Of a DNA stretch of 64,000 bases, positions 37,036-49,588 are shown piece by piece. Positions within the stretch are counted from its first letter, which is position 1, and each line of letters begins with the position of its first letter. The stretch lies in the NCBI RefSeq assembly GCF_048128805.1, contig NC_136020.1, positions 11,861,653 through 11,925,652 on the forward strand. The letters run 5' to 3'. Source of the DNA: Centroberyx gerrardi. Its lineage: Eukaryota > Chordata > Actinopteri > Beryciformes > Berycidae. The notes under the pieces were generated by a model. That model saw only the letters and a program-made list of their open reading frames with translations, had not been told where the DNA came from and did no database searches. Position numbers and translations under genes: made by a program.

Positions 37036-37660
37036 CGCTGAAGGTAAGTGTTTTCAGGTCCACCTGCACTGCAGAGGAGGAAACATCAGTGAACCAGAGG
37101 AAGACCGGCCGGCTCTGCTGCTGTCCTGCTGAGCAGCGCTCTTCTGCTCTTCATCACTTGTACTTCACTTACACTCTTCAGAGTCAGGGATGTAATATAC
37201 GTAATTGTTGAAATATTTCCACAGTATTTCACTTGTCTTTGGACAGAGTGCTAGTATGAGTTTTCACCAGCGATTCCCTGCTGAACCTCCATTTACTACC
37301 TTTTGTTAAGGAATGTGATGTTTTTCTTTAATTATGCAAGCGTCTAAAGCATTTTTTTTTTTTGTTTGTTTTTTTTGCCCAGTGTGGCCCAGATCTGAAA
37401 CTTTGCAGGTTTAAAAATATTGAGTCTATAGTGACCGAGCCACAGCTGGCTGGCTATAGCGGTGATGTATGCTCAGTTTTAGAATAAACGTAACAGTTAC
37501 TGCTGTTAATAGTATTGTTTGGGTTTTTCAGTGTAGCTTCAGTTGACAGGTGTATGGAGTCGATCCCCATTCCTGTTCCCCTGTGACTCTTTCCAGCTTT
37601 GTGTTGTCATCACAATATCTTAAATATGCGAATGATTACTGCCCTCTGAAAATAAAACTT
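37036..37660 (+). other. Exon-like block with poly(A) signal, gene unknown
   Basis: Acceptor ctccacag at 37035 is followed by eight bases and a strong donor (gtaagtg, 37044). A second acceptor (ttttcag, 37057) then opens onto a short frame of 24 codons ending TGA (VHLHCRGGNISEPEEDRPAL then LLSC). AATAAA is at 37651-37656. It could be a far-distal alternative 3' end of cpsf6 or the last exon of an unrecognised transcript. No homology recognised. Confidence 0.3.
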
Positions 37661-38192
37661 GAATTAATGCAGTCATTTAGTCTCATGGTTTTCCTTTATG
37701 CTATATGCATTTAGATGTGAATGTTGTGTAGCAGGTGAGTAGATGGAGGCACCACTAGTCATGGGAGGTCAGCTACTGCAGGCCTCTATTGAAGGAAAGG
37801 GGTGTGAGGAGGAGTGGGAAATTACGTGATTGAGATGCCGTTTTGGGAACACATATATATAAAGTACATAGGGTTGTACATATAATGTACGTTATACTAT
37901 ATACATCCCCAATGAATCATTTTCGAGTGTTTTTTTTTTTTCAAGCAATAGTAGCCTACTGCTACTACTTGGGCTTTTTACCCAAACCTGAGGTAAGAGT
38001 GAGAGTATACTTTTCTGTGAAGTTAAAATAAATTTGTATTTCATCAAAAGTTAAAGTACTTGATAAACCTGATTGGCCTACACTCCATCTCAAGTTAACG
38101 TCAAAGAGTTAGCTGTTGTGTTAAATGGATTGGTGCTGAAAAGTAACTGAATCTTTTCTCTGTTCCCTCCATCTGCTCTTGTCTCCCCTCAG

Positions 38193-39356
38193 CTTTCTGT
38201 CAGGATGACATCCACTGGTCGTCCCAGACGCCTCCAGGTCCCTCCTCCCCTCTCGGTCCCTGGTGCAGACCAGCAGGAGTCCCGCAGCAGCAACTACAAG
38301 CTGCAGGCTGTCCTGGGAGAGGGGAGCTTTGGGAAAGTTGTCAGGTGTCTGAAGTTGGACACCAACGAGAGCGTGGCGGAGAAGATGTTAAAGAAGAGAG
38401 AGGCCTGCATCCGTGAGTCCGAAAAGGAGGTGGGCCACTTAAATGTTCTGGATTTGCTTGAGTAGCATTTGTCCAGCTGGTCAGATTTTAATTGACCCAC
38501 TGATTAAATTAATTATATCATATGTGAACTAAATATTGATCATATAACCATCTCTAACTCCTTGTTTACTCCCAGGTTGCCATGCTGAAAAAACTCCTGC
38601 ATTTGGAGCTGGACAAGTGCCACATTGTAAAGTGGTACGACTGCTTTGTGTTGAAAGGCCGCACTTGTCTAGTGTTTGAGGAGTTGGACATCAGCCTGTG
38701 GGAGTACATGAGGCAGAGGCAGTCCAGCCCTCTGCCTCTGAAAGACATGAGGCAGATCATTCAGCAGGTAGGCCTACAGAGGATGTGGTTTTCACAACCA
38801 GATTGCAGACCAATTGAAACGACAAAGCTAATTATAGAGAAAATATGAAAATGAATCCCCAACATTTGTCAGAAAAATCAAAATACAAAGTTTTATCAAT
38901 GTTCATCTATGGCATAAACTCTACATTTCTATATTGTACTTGCAGCTTTCGACAGCTTGAAGACTGTTGGAGTAATCCACACCGACCTCAAGCCGGACAA
39001 TGTCATGTTGGTGGATCGCCTGCGAGAACCAATCAGGGTCAAACTAATAGACTTTGGCTTGGCCGTCCCAACATCTAAGGCTAAGATCGGTTATCTTTGT
39101 CAGCCCCTTTACTGGAGGTGAGATCTCTAAAGCCCTGGACTCATACTTAAGTGTCTGTCCTCTACAGTCAGTAAGTAGCTGAGGTTGTGTCACATATTTC
39201 TCATGTTGTAAACTCTTCTTCTCTCCTCAGGTCTACAGAAATCATCTTGGGCTGGGCCTCCCATTCAATGAGGCCATAGACATGTGGTCGCTGGGCTGCG
39301 TTATGGGCGGCCTGTTCTTCGGCCGCTCCTACACTGGGAGGTGTGAATGTGATCTG
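38193..39356 (+). pseudogene. HIPK-type protein kinase relic (frameshifted and truncated)
   Basis: Exon-like blocks: 38205-38429 (ATG at 38205), 38576-38767, 38946-39117, 39231-39356. All have consensus splice sites, so this is an unprocessed copy. Visible kinase features: glycine loop GEGSFGKV, VAEK lysine, HTDLKPDN catalytic loop, DFG, and EAIDMWSLGCV of subdomain IX, which is characteristic of the DYRK/HIPK branch. Block 3 has lost one T in what should be GCTTTGAAG, giving TGA at 38958 in the joined frame. Block 4 has about 5 extra bases near 39250 (ttgggctgggcctc), giving TAG at 39286. The C-terminal lobe after GRSYTG is missing. Two independent frame breaks plus truncation argue for a pseudogene, perhaps from the expanded fish HIPK-like set. 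Confidence 0.85.
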
Positions 39357-41091
39357 GTCAGTAACCTTCCTTTCTACTCTATTCCTAATAGATCTAGTAC
39401 TGCTGCTTCCATAGATACTCTTCCTGAAAGATCAGCAGGAGGCGATCACATCAGACACATCTCCAAAACCTCATGGGGTCTTGATGTAAATTCTAGACTA
39501 ATGTGATCATCATCCACACCCAGGGAGAGCCAGGGCAACACATGCTGCCTGCCGGGGCAAAAACTGGCTCCTTTTTCAGGAGAAATGGTCGTCAGAAACT
39601 CTGGAGGCTCACGGTCCCACAACTAAAGATCTAAATAACATCTTCTCATGTAAAAGTGTCTGTGGATTTATTTTAGATATAACAGTAAATGAATGAAAGT
39701 GACCAAGAGATGTGTCATCTAGGGAAAAAAAGAAAGGGAAGAGGACAAGGAAGGGGATGAGGAGGAAGAAAAAGATGAGGAGGGGGAGGAGCAGGAGAAA
39801 GAGAAGAGGAAGTGTGTGTGTGTGCTCTCTTTCAGAAACCTGTCCCACAGTGTTTCCACCTGGCAGCAGTCCCATCTTTTTGCCTCATCGTGGTTCTGAT
39901 TATCTTATTTGGTTTTTTTTTTATCCTCATCTTCACTGAATGTCTAAGGCTGGTGCTGCTGGGCTCAGCCAGGCCTTACATGTCTGTCCAATGTGTTACT
40001 CTCTGTCCTGTGCTTGTGAAAGAGGGGGAGGAGGAGAAGAAAGACTCAGTATATTTACTATCTCCAACTGTCACCACCTCCCATCACCCTGTCCCTCAAC
40101 AACATCATCATCATACAAATAAATAAAAATAAGAATCCTAAAAATAACAATCCTTTGTATTCATTTGTCTTAATCTAAAGTCAGTTTAGCCTTCATTTCT
40201 GTCTCTGGTGATATTAATTTGTACTCCTGCATGTAATTGTAGACTTCATTTGTATCATTTGAGTTTTAAACAGTATTCTAAGATGTGATGATTTTTAATG
40301 TGAGGAAAAAAATAACAACAATCAAAAAATAGTTGGATTCAAAGAACTTTTGGAAAATAATCTTTTGAACAGAATTACATCGGTGTCCTGTAATGGGTCA
40401 AATATTCCCACAAAACTCGCAACATGGAGAATAGAGTCAGAACAGAGTTCATTGAAAATTGTAGGCTATTTAGTAAATCTACAATTTGTCATTTGTAACA
40501 AGACACCTGAAGAGAGTAAAGATGCAAAGGATGGCCTATTCAAGGGATATATACTTTCTAGCCAATTAAATGCATTATTGACCACTTTTTAACTTTACTT
40601 AAGTTTTATTTTATTATTTTCTATCTGTTGAAAATACAAAAAACGTCCTCCATCTAAAAATACCATAATTGTAAGTGGTCAGCATTTCATCCATGGTTGT
40701 ATAGACATTAATATCAGAAAGAACAGTGTGAAATACATTCATATAATAAAAGCGCAATTCACAGTTTGAAATTGCAGTTTTTCATTTGTGGTTTTATTAA
40801 CCATGTTAATACTGATTTACATTGTGGGAAAACGGAAAAAAGAGACCATGTCCTCCAACGAGCGGAACCTTTGTATCTGCATCCCCCGGACCTGTCGGAC
40901 AAGTAAACACGTAACACAACCTGTACTTCCTGTGCTTGTTTGACTGGCGATTTGAAATGAATCGCTGGCCGTGTCAAGTACAGTTTTCATGCTTCAATGG
41001 CAAGTTTATTAGATGTTGAAACACACAGTAGCACAAGAAGAATCCTCTAGAGTAAACGGCGGGTTCAACTTCACTTTCTACCTACTGTACT
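39357..41091. other. Intergenic between kinase relic and yeats4
   Basis: Contains a purine-rich run (GGA/GAA, 39700-39812) and AT-rich DNA. The last 200 bases before yeats4 probably include its promoter; no TATA box is obvious. No further kinase exons were found. Confidence 0.5.
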
Positions 41092-43986
<2,895 letters not shown>

Positions 43987-45656
43987 GACACACACACACA
44001 CACATGGACGTGATCATCTAGTGTTTTGTTTTTCCATTGTCTTTTTTTGGACACAGAACCCATTTTCATTTCTACTAAAGACTCTTTCCGGCATTTGTGT
44101 GTTGTCCTGACTACATTCCTGATACATAAACTCATTTCTGTGCTCCAGAGCTCAAAGACGACCTAAAGATGGATATTAGAAAATTGTAGAAGAAAGACCA
44201 CAAGGAGCACTGAGAGACACACACACACAATCTGCATTCATACAACACTGTAAAATGAAATGACACAGAAGCGAGACAGACAGCCAAGATGAAACTTTTG
44301 AATGTTCAAATCTGTTATCGTGTTTTTTTTCTGCTCCCTTCCACCCAAACATTTCTCAATCAGTTGGCTGTGATGTAAAACCTCAAAATACCTGTGAATT
44401 TTTCCCGTGATCGTCAGATTTATTTTTTAGTCTAAGATATTTTGTTCAGTGGAGCTCTCCATTGGGAAGAACCTATGCTGGAATGAGGCTGATCCTTGAG
44501 TGAAACCCGCCTGTAGTGATCCCACCCGACCTGATGCAACATCACATTTGTGTAGACAGTTGTGAATGTGAAAAGCTCTTTTTTTTGTGATCCTGTTGTC
44601 TTTTTATATATAAAGTTAATGTGATTTAAATGCTGTTGTTTTCTTCTGTCTTAGAGGCTTGGCGAGAGTTGCAGGTTCAACTCTTTCACCCTCCCGGTCC
44701 ACCAATGCATTTCCTGGGTAAATAACGAGGTGTGAAAGGGGCATAAATGAGTAGAGACTCTAGAGAGGGTGTCTTGCTCAATGGCACGTTGGCAGGACAT
44801 ATTGGCTGTTGCAGGGATTGAACCTTTGTCCTTTTAGTTTCAGGACAGTCTCTTGAACCAGCCTGTCAAACAGTTCCCAACTTTAATAGATCTGTCATCG
44901 TCTTCCATGTCTAAAAGAATAGGTTTACACAAGCCTGTTGGTCGAATGCAATGTTGATTAGAGGTTTGTTTTGGTAGATTAACCCACACATATAGCCTGC
45001 AAAATTAGTTTAGATTGTAATAAAATCTATTGAAAATGTGTGTTGAAAATAGTCAAATATGATGTGTCTATGGTCTGTTCATTGTGCAGTATGTATGCAC
45101 CGCCCCTACAAGCATGGCCGTTTCCTCTGCTGCCTTCAATGTCTCCTCATAAACTGACAAATTCTGCTTTCAGCGGTCTAAATACGTGTGTTTATTTTAG
45201 AAAGAAATGAAGTGGCACATAGCTTCTTTGTGTTGCAGATGCTGAATAAAGAGAAGAACATGTACATCTAATTCGTGTTTTTATTAATTTTATAGCCAAA
45301 AATCTGTTGTATAATGCATTACCATCAGTCATCATCATTGTTGACACGGCTTCCAGGCTCTCCACCTAGTATCATAGAAAATACTCACTTTTCCCAGTCG
45401 TATTTAGGCAACTACTTCGTTGGGTCGTTCATGTGAAGCAGAAGTCTTAATTTTCAGATTTCCGACAGCACGTGAAGGCAGCATTACAACTTTGCTGTAC
45501 AAATGAGGAAGTTCTGGTAACACCAGTGCTGTCCGGACCGACATTGAATAACTTTCCATAAACTGCACTGGAAATTAAGACACATGCAGGCTTGTGTGCT
45601 CTTGTTTTCCTATATTATTATTCCGCAGTAAATATGGTCAGACACAAGCAACTAGA
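43987..45656 (+). other. yeats4 3'UTR and intergenic sequence
   Basis: Besides the exon copy, this holds a SINE-like block at about 44655-44875 (gagagttgcaggttcaactc, then gtcttgctcaatggcacgtt and gcagggattgaacctttgtc). AATAAA occurs at 45245-45250 and may be the yeats4 poly(A) signal. Confidence 0.45.
44147..44232 (+). repeat. Decayed tandem copy of the end of yeats4 exon 7
   Basis: Compare the exon end at about 43925-43999 with this block: cctgaagacagagatcagga versus cctaaagatggatattagaa; then aaactggaggaggacggaga versus aaattgtagaagaaag-aga (approximate); then ccacaaggaacactgagaca versus ccacaaggagcactgagaga, both leading into a CA run. The copy carries an internal TAG and lies 160 bp behind the true stop, in the 3'UTR. 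It is preceded by tgctccag, an acceptor-like sequence. Confidence 0.8.
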
Positions 45657-46103
45657 ATGGAGTCCGTGTTGTTCAGGCCTGTGTTGTTTTTACTGGCGTG
45701 TAGTTGTAAGCCTAATAAATACACTGCACGACTGAATGTGCCTTTAGTGGGTCTACCCGGGTTAAAATACCTCCAGCGCTCCTCACACACGAGTAATTCA
45801 AGGTAAGTCCGCACTGTGTCACGGTTTATAGAAGGATACTATACAAATATCACAGCAAAACTATAAGTCCCTACAGGAATAAATTAAAAAGAATACTATA
45901 AAGTACGATATGGTCACTATAAACTTACTATTGAGTACCACAGACACTACAAGTCCTAATATGAATATTATAGTGTTTTTTTTGTTCGGGGATTCATGTT
46001 TTTGGCGCACACACTGCCCTCATTAACAACTACAATGTTGTTTTTTTGCAGTCCTTATGCCATATCGGAGTTTTCAAAGTGCAAGTCAGTAATAGCAGGC
46101 TAG
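45657..46103 (+). CDS. Possible small two-exon gene of unknown function (65 codons)
   Basis: An ATG at 45657 opens 146 nt ending at a strong donor (ag|gtaagtcc, 45803). An acceptor with a good T tract (gtttttttgcag, 46051) restores the frame and leads to TAG at 46101. The product would begin MESVLFRPVLFLLACSCK, have a basic/serine segment (GLPGLKYLQRSSHTSNS) and end YAISEFSKCKSVIAG. The hydrophobic start followed by basic residues resembles a signal or mitochondrial targeting peptide. I recognise no family, and upstream signals are not convincing. It could be a chance ORF or the first exon of a transcript with other downstream exons. Confidence 0.3.
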
Positions 46104-46186
46104 AAGCAGGAAGGCGAGACAGCGGTTTTCGGATTATTTTCTCTCACATGTCACATGGTAAATAGTTGAGGGCTGTTATGCTGACG

Positions 46187-46241
<55 letters not shown>

Positions 46242-46574
46242 AACAGACTTTTGCAGTGGGTAACAGCAGATTAGTGTGAAGCATTTCACAGAAGAATTCA
46301 TAAGAGCATTAGACATCACACCACAGTTCCAGGTAGAAGAAACGGCAACTAAATGTCCTTTATTATTTATTAATATTAATACGTTTTTTGAAAAAAAATT
46401 CTGTACACATAGTAGTAATAGCCTATTCATATTTTAGGTATTTTTTATTGTATTTTTTAGAATTATTATTATTCTTTATATCCTACGTAGTAATTTTTTT
46501 TTTTATGTTGTTTCTATTATAGTCATCGTTATAATTTATGAAGCAGTCCCGTCAAAGCCGGAGGAGTTGCTCGG

Positions 46575-46590
46575 CTGGTCACGTGACCAG
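46575..46590. promoter_or_regulatory. 16-bp perfect palindrome with E-box/CLEAR core at the napepld promoter
   Basis: CTGGTCACGTGACCAG is its own reverse complement. Its centre is GTCACGTGAC, the CLEAR consensus bound by TFEB/TFE3/MITF and also a strong USF site. A GACGTCA half-CRE-like word follows at 46614-46620. The GC-rich stretch ends at a donor (acacag|gtatac, 46675), probably the end of a non-coding first exon. Confidence 0.6.
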
Positions 46591-46674
46591 AGGGTTTTGC
46601 ACCGACGTCAGGAGGAGAAACAGAGCTGGTACCGACTAATGAGCCTCACCGTCCGGTAGCTCGCGACTACACAG
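46591..46674 (+). other. napepld: Probable non-coding first exon of napepld
   Basis: GC/CpG-containing sequence directly after the palindrome, ending in a consensus-like donor. A 12-nt block at 46906-46917 (acceptor gttgcag, donor gtaagt) may be a second 5'UTR microexon. The 5' end is inferred, and an EST would be needed. Confidence 0.35.
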
Positions 46675-49055
46675 GTATACAGGCCTAAAAAACACCGTGC
46701 CTTACCTCTGACAGACATCTACCGACTGGTTTCAAGTTTTAAGCGTGTAGTTACCGAAGGCTACATCCAAACACTTGTGGAAATGGTCAAGGAACCGAAG
46801 CTGCCAATAATGTTATAGCTGATAGCTCGTAATAACACCGGGATATATATACATGCAGCAGACATGTCTCCTGTACTATACTGAACTACTGCTCCTCTGT
46901 TGCAGCCAAGTTTTCAGGTAAGTTGACTGCAGGCTAACGCATTTAGTTGTTCTGAGTTGATAATTATCGATACTGGTCGATTTAATGACGACGCTTGCCC
47001 AGCCTGAGGGGAAAATCACTGTAGCATTCCTATTATGTTCAGCTTAAAGTGTGTTTGTGGTGCTCTGTGAGTTCATATCATACATTATGGTATTTGTATC
47101 GATTATGGTATCACTAATATTTAGAGATTTATAGTGTCTGTGGTACTCGATATAGTGAGTTTATAGTGACCAAATCGTATCTATTGGTATTTTTTTAATC
47201 TCTATTTTATGGTATCACTATGATATTCCTATAGGGACTCTTTTTTTTTGCTGGGGTAGTCTATTTGTATACTATTCTTGTACAGTTTATTATAGGATTA
47301 TTATAGTTGTTTTAAGGGCTAGGTGGGTAATGCTCTAGTCCATGCTTTAACCTGTTTGTCTGTCATTATTGTTGCGGTTATGTCTTTCCTGTCTGTGTCT
47401 CTGTGTGACTGTTTCAAGTACCTGAAAGTAAACAGGAAATAGCTGAGGATCCCCTAAGTTGTCCAGACTCTGTTTAGCCTATTATGCATAGGATATGTTT
47501 GACAATCAGTATCTTAAGGACTTGACTATTGATGACATGATAACAGCAGTTGTATCTTTAAATGTTTATTCACTCTTGCTTTTGTATCTATATTTGTGTC
47601 CTTTGTTGCTCTGTAAAGCAGTTTGCGGCAAACCTGTTAACTTTATGAAAACATTTGACTTGACTACAGAGAGAGAGAGAGAGAGAGAGACTTCAGGCTG
47701 TAGGCTATTTGTTGTTCATATGACCACATCAGCACGCTTGCTATGTAGATCTTTGTTTTGGTCCTTATCCACAAAGCTCCATTGTTGTTTCGGTGTCTGA
47801 GTGTAGTGTTGAATTAAAGTCTATTCATCAGGACAAGTGCATCATCAGGGCGCCATAGCTTCAATGTATGGAGTTCCCTAAGAAGACTGTGGGCCTTCAC
47901 TGCGTCACTGTATTCTGGCATTGGTCCTGTGTGTCTGCACAACCTGGCATAATATTTCTATCTGCATTATACAGGATCCACTTATTAGCCTCTCATCACT
48001 GTTATGATGCATAGGGGACACATCATACCCATTCAGGAGTGTCTCTGACAGGATAGTAGTTAGTAAGGGTGTGTGCTGCACTATGATTGCTGTGGGTGAA
48101 TGCAGAATAAGGAAGGGCAGTTATTATGCCTGCTGGCTTGGGAGTGCGTAGGTGCCAACATCAAATACTTAGGTGTTTCTTTTCTTACCGCCTAAATAGA
48201 AATGTGAAATTCCCCCTTATATTTTGCAGCTTTTCCTTTCAGAATACATTTGAAGTCCATTGAAGAAATGAGCTTTCCCTCTGTTATAATTGATTTGTTA
48301 ACATGTTTGTTTTGTTACTCTGTTAAGATAAGTGCTCTACAATTATTATTATCATTAGTAGTAGTAGTAACATACCAATACTGTTGTAAAACAGGCCCAT
48401 AAGTCATTTTGTGGCTCAACCCATAGTTTAAGAAACACTGTCCTGCCACATTTGAGGTAGATCATGACTAAGAGGGAAGTAGCAGAGCAGTTTTGGCTGT
48501 TTCTCTGGGACTGTAGTGATGCAACGATGTGAGTTAATCATAACCTTTACCTTGCCAGGTCTGTTATCTCAGCTCTTCAGCAGCTCGCAACTGGTTTGCC
48601 AAGAATCACTGAAATTGAGAAACATCATATAAACACGATTATAGGCTGACTGTATCAGAAAGTATTGAAGTTAATATGGTCTAATGTCTGTTCACATGTT
48701 ATGTCTTTTTTATATTTGAGCAAAATATCAAGATCGTTGCATGCATCAACACATTACTTCCCCATGATCATTACACAAGAGTGAAAACAGTGCCGTGTGT
48801 GTATTTAGCTATCACACCCACCGGACAAGTGATCTCTTCTTCTCGCCTGCCAAGGGAATGTAAAAAGAGATAAAAGACATGTTGCTTTGGGGAAATTGAA
48901 TGACACAATATCAGCCTGCAGTCACAGTCGGCTTGATCTGGCTTTGCTTAGGAACAAGGTTAGCCTTGACTTTGCAGGGAACAACCGGGGCGAAGAGTGT
49001 GCATTGTTGGAAGTATCATCTCTGCTTTCATTTGAATAGAGTGCAGTTTATCTAG

Positions 49056-49109
<54 letters not shown>

Positions 49110-49219
49110 CAGTTGTATTATCTCTGTGTGCGCCTGATTGTCTGTATGTGATCTGTCTAGTATGCAAACTACACTGGTGTAATTCTCAGACTTGTGTAAA
49201 ATGTCTTAACTGCTGCCAC

Positions 49220-49450
49220 TGCTGTAGCCTAAAGGTCAAATAAAGCAGCAGGTTTGTAACCAGCAGGTTGCCAGTTTGCAGGCGTAACGCTGTCCCCTCC
49301 CTCAACACCCTCTGTTGTGCCCTTGAGCAAGGCACTTAACCCCCAGCTGCTTGGTGTCCACCAGTAGACTGACTGTGGTTGTACTGGGAGGCTCCCAGCT
49401 GAGAATGTGTGGAACTGTGTGAATATGAAGCTGGGTGTAGCTGGAAAAGA
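49220..49450 (+). repeat. tRNA-type SINE-like element
   Basis: The words cagcaggttgccagtttgca, gcccttgagcaaggcactta and acccccagctgctt are the typical body of a common fish SINE class, followed by a gaagctgggtgtagctgg end. It lies in the napepld intron just before the first coding exon; the rest of that intron (46918-49572) has a (TG)n/(GA)n run at 49056-49110 and no gene. Confidence 0.6.
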
Positions 49451-49588
49451 GCACGACTTTCTCTAGATAGTTTTTTTTAATTACATAGATTGCTAAATCT
49501 TCCCTGGATAAATGAAGATTACAAATGTGTGTGTGTGTGTGTGTGTTTGTGTGTGTGTATGTGTGTGTGTAGGTGTGGTAGTGAGCCC

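Noticed and set aside
39700-39939. Plus-strand Arg/Lys-rich ORF of 75 codons
   Set aside because: Purine-rich low-complexity tract behind the kinase relic; not a kinase tail.
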